Part shown: piece by piece, positions 6,056-12,156 of the stretch
How the letters are laid out: each line of letters begins with the position of its first letter
Numbering within the stretch: position 1 is the stretch's first letter
Assembly (NCBI GenBank): GCA_002455335.1
Contig: DKKP01000011.1
Location: 1 to 15,593 of the forward strand
Length of the DNA stretch: 15,593 nt
Source: Anaerolineales bacterium UBA6663
Lineage (GTDB): Bacteria > Chloroflexota > Anaerolineae > Anaerolineales > UBA6663
Direction of reading: 5' to 3'
Notes under the pieces: generated by a model
What the model was told of the DNA's origin: nothing
Databases searched by the model: none
The model's input: the letters and a program-made list of their open reading frames with translations, nothing else
Position numbers and translations under genes: made by a program

Positions 6056-8611
6056 CTAGGTGTGACGCGCCAACAGGGGGAGGTAGATCCGGTCTGGCGC
6101 ATTGACGATGGTCGTCGTCTCAACAGTCGCCCCGAAGCTGTCGCTGACCCGCACCCGCACGATCGCCAACTCAGCCGTATCGATCAGACAAGTCGTCTGC
6201 GAGCCGGTCTGCGGCCCGACTTCGAAATGGCCGTCGTTGTCGCAATCGAACTGGTACATCAGCGGATCAGTCACCCCGCCCGGATCAGCCGCCGTGACGG
6301 TGACCGTCACCGGATTCCCGGGAAGGGTCGGCCCGGTATTCGCGACCGACTCGATCGTGGGTGTGATGTTGACCCAGGTCACGTTCAGGCGTTCCGTACC
6401 GACGCCGCCATCGTCATCGGTGATCGTGACATCGATCGCCAGCGTCTCGACGGCCTGATAGGGTCTGCTCAAGACGAACGTCCGCTCCGGGGTCAGGCTG
6501 AGCGCCTCGCTGCCTGCGCCGTAATCGACTGCGCCGACAAAGGTGTCAACCAGCCCAGGATCGGTGAACGAGCCCACGTACGACAGGGGCTGGCCCTGAT
6601 CCAGGATCAAGTCGGCGCCAAGGTCGATCAGCGGGGCCTGATTGACCACACTGATCGTCCGGCTGTCGGTGTCCTGTCCGCCATCATCGTCCGTGGCGAC
6701 GACGGTGACGATATACGACCCGTTGTCATCTGGCGTGAACGAGAACCCGGTCCCCGATCCCGACGCGAAAGCGCTGCCGTTCTTTGTCACGCTCCAGGTG
6801 TAGGTGTGGGTATCGACTGCGCCGGCGTCCGTGGTCGTCTGCCCCAATGTCACAGCCGTGCCCTCGGTGATCGAGCCGCCGGGCGCGCCCGTGATCGCCA
6901 CCACAGGGGCCACGTTCGTCACGGTCACGGTCCGGGTGACGACAGTCGACAACCCGCCACCGCCCGTCTCGAGGGATCTCAACCTTACAGTGTAAGTTCC
7001 ATCATCGAGGCCAGAGAAGTTCGCTGACGCCCCGGCTGTCTCGAAAGAGCCGTCGTTGTTCAGATCCCAGCTGAACGTGACAGGCAGACCGTTCGGGTCG
7101 CTGCCCGAGCCGGTCAGGGCGATCTGGCTGCCCTCGGCCACAGTCGTCGCCCCGCTGATGTTCGCTGTGGGCGCGAGGTCGTTGATCGCCACGGTCACCC
7201 GGCCGGTGACCGGGGCGGCCGTGGTCGTCACGGTCATGCCGATGGTGTTTGTGAACGTCCCTGCCGGCAGACCGGCCGTGAACACGCCGGTTGGGCCGAG
7301 CACGCCGCCGCCGTTGACAAGCCCCCAGGTCGGGGTGAGCCCCGTGACGACGCGGCCGTTGCCATCCACGGGCTGTCCGACAAAGGCCTGTGTCGCTCCA
7401 GGGTTCAACGTGGTCGGCGAGGCCGGCGTGAACTGAATCGCGTCCGGGCCGTAGTAGCTCACCTGAACGGCTCTCAGCTCGGGGGTGACAAGCGCGTTTG
7501 TCGTTGTAAACGCCGCGCGATACTGGAAGTAGCGGCCGCTCGGGCTGACGATCGTATTGCCCGATAACGACTGCCAGCTCGACCACGCCACGCCATTCAC
7601 TGACGTTCGGGTTTGATACGCCAACGATGCCCCGGTCGGGAGATCCGCCGTCGGGTTCAGTGTGGTCCAGTTGACGATCCCGCCTGCATCTTCGGCGCAG
7701 GAGGTATAGAAGCCGCTAGAGGTGGCGTATTGCCCGGCGCGCACCCAATCGACATGGGTCGGTGAGAAATTCGGATAAAGGTACGTGGCCTCCTGATGAT
7801 ACAGAAAGACCCAGGTGTGCAGATCCGATGACCCGGTGATCACGCCAACCGCCTCGCCGTCGATAAAGAACCGGGTCTCGGCCGCGCTTCCGGCATCCCA
7901 TTCGATGCGATACGTATGGTAGAGACTGGGATCGGGATCGGGGTCGACTTCTACATCGTACAAAGGCGCTCCCGATCCACCATCGCGCCCACGGAGGAAC
8001 GTGGAGTTGTCATTGCGGGTGACGAAGATGCGCAGCGCGCTGTCGGCTGGGAGCGTGCCTGTGTACGCAAAGGGCGGCAGCTCGCGATAGAACCCAAGAT
8101 CCGGCCAGCCGGCGTTCGTCCCCGAGATGAGATGACGGGCCCGTGCTTCGAAGAAGCGGGGTTGCGTCGCCTGGAAGTTCTCTTGTGATCGCAGATAGGT
8201 CCCATCGAGAATCGCCACACCATCAGCGACTTCGACGGTCGAAGTGTAGAAGGTCTGCGCCGTACCTGACACCCAAAGGCCGGTATCGACAGTGCTGCCA
8301 TCGAAGTAGTCTTCAAGAGTCGGTGTCAACCGCAGCTCGCCGCCCGCGGCCGAGCTCAGCGTGAGGCTGGTAATCACGGGCGCGGGGATGGTACCGGTCA
8401 GATCGGTGCAAACCGAGAAATCGGTCGATGTGGTGTGCGTAAAGACGCCATCGACGCCACCCGTGGCGCGCGCCACAGGCACGGCGGGGCCGATCGGCGA
8501 CGACACGGCCAGCAGCGCGATCGCCACAGCCAATGTCGTATGGATCGCCGCGCGCCCCACGAGGAGCAAAGGGCGCTGCGCAAGGGTCAGCGAACATGTA
8601 ATGCCGATCAT
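6056..8611 (-). CDS. Secreted jelly-roll/PKD multi-domain protein (PKD-A) with YLPL-type C-terminal tail
   Basis: This is an 851-residue exported protein. The ATG at 8611 is preferred over in-frame starts at 8653 and 8698 because it has GGAAGAG just upstream and begins directly with a signal peptide (residues about 1-48, cleavage near ARA). Residues about 96-291 look like a concanavalin-like jelly roll of the GH16/LamG type (FFEARARHLI, GWPDLGFYRE, YHTYRIEWDAG, VDWVRAGQYATS). The GH16 catalytic signature ExDxxE is not visible, so binding rather than hydrolysis is likely. Cys68 and Cys305 may pair. Residues 306-387 are a second beta-rich module, 391-477 an Ig-like module, and about 480-837 four PKD-like modules with DDDGG turns and Asp-rich motifs such as DLNNDGSFE. 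The protein ends IYLPLLARHT. It is paralogous to PKD-B at 12157-14433 over most of its length. The role is inferred to be surface adhesion or glycan binding. Confidence 0.85.
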   Translation of the reverse strand: MIGITCSLTLAQRPLLLVGRAAIHTTLAVAIALLAVSSPIGPAVPVARATGGVDGVFTHTTSTDFSVCTDLTGTIPAPVITSLTLSSAAGGELRLTPTLEDYFDGSTVDTGLWVSGTAQTFYTSTVEVADGVAILDGTYLRSQENFQATQPRFFEARARHLISGTNAGWPDLGFYRELPPFAYTGTLPADSALRIFVTRNDNSTFLRGRDGGSGAPLYDVEVDPDPDPSLYHTYRIEWDAGSAAETRFFIDGEAVGVITGSSDLHTWVFLYHQEATYLYPNFSPTHVDWVRAGQYATSSGFYTSCAEDAGGIVNWTTLNPTADLPTGASLAYQTRTSVNGVAWSSWQSLSGNTIVSPSGRYFQYRAAFTTTNALVTPELRAVQVSYYGPDAIQFTPASPTTLNPGATQAFVGQPVDGNGRVVTGLTPTWGLVNGGGVLGPTGVFTAGLPAGTFTNTIGMTVTTTAAPVTGRVTVAINDLAPTANISGATTVAEGSQIALTGSGSDPNGLPVTFSWDLNNDGSFETAGASANFSGLDDGTYTVRLRSLETGGGGLSTVVTRTVTVTNVAPVVAITGAPGGSITEGTAVTLGQTTTDAGAVDTHTYTWSVTKNGSAFASGSGTGFSFTPDDNGSYIVTVVATDDDGGQDTDSRTISVVNQAPLIDLGADLILDQGQPLSYVGSFTDPGLVDTFVGAVDYGAGSEALSLTPERTFVLSRPYQAVETLAIDVTITDDDGGVGTERLNVTWVNITPTIESVANTGPTLPGNPVTVTVTAADPGGVTDPLMYQFDCDNDGHFEVGPQTGSQTTCLIDTAELAIVRVRVSDSFGATVETTTIVNAPDRIYLPLLARHT

Positions 8612-8614
8612 GAA

Positions 8615-8621
8615 CTCTTCC
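8615..8621 (-). promoter_or_regulatory. Ribosome binding site of PKD-A
   Basis: GGAAGAG on the minus strand ends 3 nt before the ATG at 8611 (5 nt counted from GGAAG). It is the only plausible site among the three in-frame start codons at 8611, 8653 and 8698. Confidence 0.55.
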
Positions 8622-8790
8622 AATGTAACCCAAGTGCGTTCATTCGCATTCATCAAATACGAAGTGTTCTCAGCGCCGGATGGTGGGCGAATTGACAATA
8701 TCCGGCAAGCGCGTCGCCCTCAATGGTTTGTTGGTCCTAATCATCAGATTAATAGCCCCTGGACGACGGCCGGCCCGTGGCGGCACAGAT

Positions 8791-10803
8791 TCACCGGTAT
8801 TCAGCTGTGATTCGACGTCTGCCGGCGGGCGCAGCCAGCGCAGCCCATTCCTGCCCCGAGACCCGCCTGACACGCGTTTGCGCGGGCTGGCCATCGAGGG
8901 TGGCCGATTCGAGGGACAGGCCCCCGCTCTGTTGCGGCAATAGGAGCTCAAGAGACAGGTCCTCGGCGATCGGTGCATCGAGCGTGAACGCCAGACGGCC
9001 GGCCTGAGACTCCCACACGATGTCGGTCAACAGGGCCACCTGCCGCACCTCGACAAACCGCATCCAGGCATAGGCCGACCAGATCGGGAACCCACGCGCC
9101 GCGGCCTCGGCCAGGGTGCCTTCCATCCAACGGCCGAAGTTCGCCTGCCACTCGCCGCCAAGGGCAAAGGGGTCGATGTGAAACTGCGCGCACAGCGCGC
9201 TATAGCCGCCCGTTGCGCAACGCGTGAGCAGTTCACGCGAGACCTCGAGCGCCTGATCGACCGTGTAATCGGGCCACCCACCGCCCCAGGGCATCTTCAT
9301 CAGGTGCTCGTCAACGAGCTGCGTCAATACCTGGTAGATGTTGAGCAGTCGGCCCTGTTCGTCGACGAAACGCATCGACAGCCCACTGCCCGTGAAGTGC
9401 CCGTTCACCCACTCACCGCCCGGCTTCTGGAATGCCGTGCCGTAGTGATAGAAGTCGAGGTTCATGCGGATGCCGTGCATCGCTTGTACGCGAGCGGTCT
9501 CGGACCAACCGTTCCACAGGATGCGATGGGTGCGCACGGTCGGCGAGACCGGGCCGTAGCCCAGCCCCGTGAACTCCTGCCAGTAGCGGCCCCAGCCCGG
9601 CTCAAGGCCTTCTTCGACATAGGGGTGCAGGCCGAACTCGTGCCCGCGCGCCGACCAGCGCCGGATATCGGCCGGCGTGGGCCGACTGCCGCGCAGCGCC
9701 TCGCCGACCGCCGGGAGATCGCCGGCCAGGTTGCGCGCCAGCTTGAGCGCACGCCGCAGGTCGTCGTTGAGCGACGGCGCGTAGTACACCGACATGTGGC
9801 CGCCATAGTGCTCGACCCGTGTCAGGACGTCTTCCACGGCAGCAGCGGGCGCATCGTGCGCATCGCCGGTCGCGATCAACATCGAATCGGCGCCGGCCGG
9901 GAAGTACCACAACCGCGGCAATGGCAGCATCGCCTGCAGCAGGTCGCCGATCAAACGGCTGAAGAGCCGCATGAGCTCATCGGCCTGCGGAAGCGCTATC
10001 CGATCGAGGTCGATCCAATCGACGAAGGCGTCGTTGGCCCGGATGCCGTCTCGGCCATCGCGCTCCTGATTGGCCCAGGCGGGGTTGCCCTGACGCATCA
10101 AGACCACGCTGCGCGACAGATCGAAGGCCCAGGCCACCGCCTGCCCCTCTCCGACCTGAACACGCGTGACGGCCGGATAGGGTGTGCGCGCGCCATCCGC
10201 GGCCGTGAGCCAGGCCAGCGCCTCTGCGCCGGCCAGCCTGTGCCGATCGGCCTCGCCGTGGAATTGCACGGCCACCTCGGGGAAGCCAAGCGCGCCGGTG
10301 GCCGAATCGACGGCGAGATAGCCGTCGGCCGTCGTGCCACCCACAGGCGCGAGCCCGCAAAGCGCAGCCAGCTCGGGCCCGGGGCGCATGGCGATCAGTC
10401 GACCGCCACGCTGCAAATAGGCGCCCAGCTGATCGCTCTGCTCGCGGCCTATATCGCCCTCGGCCACCACCACGAGCGCATAACGATCGAGCGAGGCCCA
10501 CGTCGTCGTTGAGGCCGCGCGCACATGAAAGGCGTTGAGGCCCTCCGCCCGCAGGATCTCGGTCAGATAGCCGCGCTGCGGGTTGCTTTGTGATTCGGGC
10601 AGGATCACAAGGATCGGCGCCGTCGGCGCGGCGTTGAACAACTCAAGATCGGCGTCGTCGACATAGGGCACACCCAGCGGCGGGAGCTCGCCGTGGGCCG
10701 AACGCAGCAGGCTGTAGCCGCCGATCACGACCGGGATCGCGGCCAGGCCTGTCGCGCCGGCGGCCTTCAAGAAGTTGCGCCGGTTGATCACGGGTTTGCG
10801 CAT
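8791..10803 (-). CDS. Tat-exported polysaccharide-deacetylase-like protein with N-terminal GATase/ThuA-like domain
   Basis: This is a 670-residue exported protein. Its N-terminus carries a twin-arginine signal: RRNFLK at 8-13, followed by a hydrophobic stretch to about residue 30. Residues about 55-235 resemble the class I amidotransferase/ThuA-like fold (ILVILPES; LVVVAEGD; LGAYLQRGGRLIAMRPG), a domain often found in secreted carbohydrate proteins. Residues about 298-600 resemble a NodB-like deacetylase: IATGDAHD (310-317) at the metal-site strand, RGHEFGLHPY (386-395) for the His motif, TVRTHRILWNGW (422-433) and FHIDP (541-545). The motifs deviate from the usual TFDD and HxxxH, so activity is uncertain. 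Residues 600-670 form a short beta-rich C-terminus. The start at 10803 is favoured over upstream in-frame codons because it has AGGGAG 7 nt before it and opens the Tat signal. The start lies one base after the stop of the LamG lipoprotein gene, pointing to translational coupling. Folded export by Tat would suit a metalloenzyme. Confidence 0.78.
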   Translation of the reverse strand: MRKPVINRRNFLKAAGATGLAAIPVVIGGYSLLRSAHGELPPLGVPYVDDADLELFNAAPTAPILVILPESQSNPQRGYLTEILRAEGLNAFHVRAASTTTWASLDRYALVVVAEGDIGREQSDQLGAYLQRGGRLIAMRPGPELAALCGLAPVGGTTADGYLAVDSATGALGFPEVAVQFHGEADRHRLAGAEALAWLTAADGARTPYPAVTRVQVGEGQAVAWAFDLSRSVVLMRQGNPAWANQERDGRDGIRANDAFVDWIDLDRIALPQADELMRLFSRLIGDLLQAMLPLPRLWYFPAGADSMLIATGDAHDAPAAAVEDVLTRVEHYGGHMSVYYAPSLNDDLRRALKLARNLAGDLPAVGEALRGSRPTPADIRRWSARGHEFGLHPYVEEGLEPGWGRYWQEFTGLGYGPVSPTVRTHRILWNGWSETARVQAMHGIRMNLDFYHYGTAFQKPGGEWVNGHFTGSGLSMRFVDEQGRLLNIYQVLTQLVDEHLMKMPWGGGWPDYTVDQALEVSRELLTRCATGGYSALCAQFHIDPFALGGEWQANFGRWMEGTLAEAAARGFPIWSAYAWMRFVEVRQVALLTDIVWESQAGRLAFTLDAPIAEDLSLELLLPQQSGGLSLESATLDGQPAQTRVRRVSGQEWAALAAPAGRRRITAEYR

Positions 10804-10804
10804 C

Positions 10805-11995
10805 TCACGGCTCCCTGGCCCCAAAGGGCGTATCAGGGCTGTACTCCGGACCCGGCATCTCGGGGCCTCCGTTGCGACACTCGCCCGGAGTCGGCCCGCC
10901 TGCTGCGTTGGCCGAATCAAGCACCTGCTGCGTGCAGGTCCCGACCGGCCCTTCATCGAAGTGAAACAGCGCCAGCGTGTCGACGTCCGGCGCGAAGGCG
11001 ACGCCCGGCGGATCGAACTCCGCGGCGTAGCGGAGCGAACCGGACAGGCGGAGTTCATCCACCCAGCCCGCGAACGCCGGGTACAACGGATTGGTCAATG
11101 TGCCGCCGTCTTGATCGGCGTCATGTTTCTCGGCCCCGATCACGAGGTAAGGGTCGTTGACGCAGGCGCCGCCCCACCCCCCCCCAGGGCCGCTGCACCA
11201 GGGAGCGCCCGGCCGGCCGGGCGCCGCGCCGTCGGGGTAGGAGATATCGCCATCAGGCCCATCGACCTCGGCCTCGAGTCGACCATCGACATACAGCCAG
11301 AGATATCCATCGGTGCGGCGACGTTGCACAGCGACATGGTGCCACGCCCCATCGCGGAGATCACTGTTGCCGCAGAGCGTCGCTTCGCCCGTGCCGGGCC
11401 CAGTCACGCCGAACACCACGACGCCGCCCGCGAGCGATAGGCCGAACTTGCGATCTTGATTGAACCTGTCGCGATCGACGACCACGTTGCCGTTGATCCA
11501 GACGTTGTTGGCGCCGCAGGCCACGGCCGGGGCGGGGTTCGAGCCGGGCTCGGCCTTCACCCAGAACTCAAGCGTGAAGTCCGTCGCTCCGATGTCAGCG
11601 GGCACCGGCGGATCAAGCCTGAGCTTGACGCGGTCGATATCCTGCCGGCCTGTCCCAAAAAAGCGCAGCGAGTAGCCGGAGATCGCCGGCAGTGGCGTCG
11701 GGCGCGCAGTCGAGGTGACGGGTGGCGCAACAATCGCGGCCGCTTCGCCCTCCGTCGCCGTTGCGATTGTCTGGGGCTTCGTCGAGCGCGGCTGGGCCGT
11801 CTCGGCCGGCGCCGTGGCTGTGGCGACGGTCTGCGGTTTGGTCGCGCGGGGCGGAGCCAGCGCCGTAAAGGTCGTCAGAGGGGTATCGAGATCAGAAGCT
11901 CCGGTCTCGGGCAACGCCGCCCGACAGGCCGATGCCATCAACAGGACGGCGAGCCACCCAACGCCCCGGCTCCAATAACGGGCTAGACCGCTCAA
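10805..11995 (-). CDS. Putative LamG-domain lipoprotein, TTG start
   Basis: This 396-residue protein begins with a TTG codon supported by GGGGAGG 6 nt upstream. The leader (residues 1-23, WLAVLLMASAC) ends at Cys24 and suggests lipid attachment, although the lipobox (A-S-A-C) is weak. Residues 25-104 form a Thr/Ala/Pro linker with a near-exact repeat, TKPQT-V-ATAT and TKPQT-I-ATAT. Residues about 105-362 are a LamG/concanavalin-like lectin fold: YSLRFFGTG, FTLEFWVKAEPGSNP, WHHVAVQRRRTDG, LWLYVDGRLEAEVDG, GWVDELRLSGSLRYAAEF and DTLALFHFDEG. Cysteines at 160, 208, 267, 278, 354 and 373 may form disulfides. A run of nine G on the coding strand falls at codons 271-273. The protein is probably a surface-anchored carbohydrate-binding partner of the Tat-exported deacetylase-like protein encoded immediately downstream. 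A purely structural role is the alternative. Confidence 0.78.
   Translation of the reverse strand: MSGLARYWSRGVGWLAVLLMASACRAALPETGASDLDTPLTTFTALAPPRATKPQTVATATAPAETAQPRSTKPQTIATATEGEAAAIVAPPVTSTARPTPLPAISGYSLRFFGTGRQDIDRVKLRLDPPVPADIGATDFTLEFWVKAEPGSNPAPAVACGANNVWINGNVVVDRDRFNQDRKFGLSLAGGVVVFGVTGPGTGEATLCGNSDLRDGAWHHVAVQRRRTDGYLWLYVDGRLEAEVDGPDGDISYPDGAAPGRPGAPWCSGPGGGWGGACVNDPYLVIGAEKHDADQDGGTLTNPLYPAFAGWVDELRLSGSLRYAAEFDPPGVAFAPDVDTLALFHFDEGPVGTCTQQVLDSANAAGGPTPGECRNGGPEMPGPEYSPDTPFGAREP
10811..10816 (-). promoter_or_regulatory. Ribosome binding site of the Tat-exported deacetylase-like gene
   Basis: AGGGAG on the minus strand, 7 nt before the ATG at 10803 and inside the last codons of the LamG lipoprotein gene. 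It supports the start that opens the twin-arginine signal. Confidence 0.7.
11177..11185 (-). repeat. Nine-base G tract within the LamG lipoprotein gene
   Basis: The plus strand carries nine C in a row, so the coding strand reads nine G, encoding Gly271-273. It is the longest homopolymer I noticed in the window and a potential slippage site. Confidence 0.75.
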
Positions 11996-12001
11996 CAGAC
12001 G

Positions 12002-12008
12002 CCTCCCC
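12002..12008 (-). promoter_or_regulatory. Ribosome binding site of the LamG lipoprotein (TTG start)
   Basis: GGGGAGG on the minus strand, 6 nt before the TTG at 11995. The strong match makes the TTG credible as the initiation codon. Confidence 0.75.
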
Positions 12009-12071
12009 CAGTCGGGCTGATCGCCACCACCGTATGAGGGTCGTGGATCTCAGCTCCGCGCCGGGCATGAC

Positions 12072-12111
12072 GCTGGCCGTCGGCGTCACGTGTCGCGCGC
12101 CGACGGCCAGC
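12072..12111 (-). terminator. Terminator-like hairpin after PKD-B
   Basis: A perfect 14-bp inverted repeat (GCTGGCCGTCGGCG at 12072-12085 with 12098-12111) encloses a 12-nt loop. It begins 46 nt after the PKD-B stop and lies 77 nt before the LamG lipoprotein start. There is no T-run on either side, so it may be a U-less terminator, an RNA-stabilising hairpin or a protein binding site. Confidence 0.55.
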
Positions 12112-12156
12112 AAGTGCAATCATGTCCATCCGGCGCCGGGCACGCCGGTCTGCACC

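Noticed and set aside
5819..7027. Plus-strand open frame of about 400 codons across the deacetylase start and the PKD-A end
   Set aside because: It spans two real genes on the other strand, has Arg/Asp-rich low-meaning sequence and no ribosome binding site worth noting.
8731..8760. AT-rich small inverted repeat (TAATC/GATTA) between PKD-A and the Tat deacetylase-like gene
   Set aside because: The stem is only 5 bp and no T-run or promoter hexamers are placed well around it, so neither a terminator nor a promoter can be supported.
9178..10512. Long plus-strand open frame opposite the Tat deacetylase-like gene
   Set aside because: Its translation is rich in Arg, Gly, His and Ala with no domain pattern. 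It lies fully antisense to a well-supported gene, as expected for open frames in GC-rich DNA.
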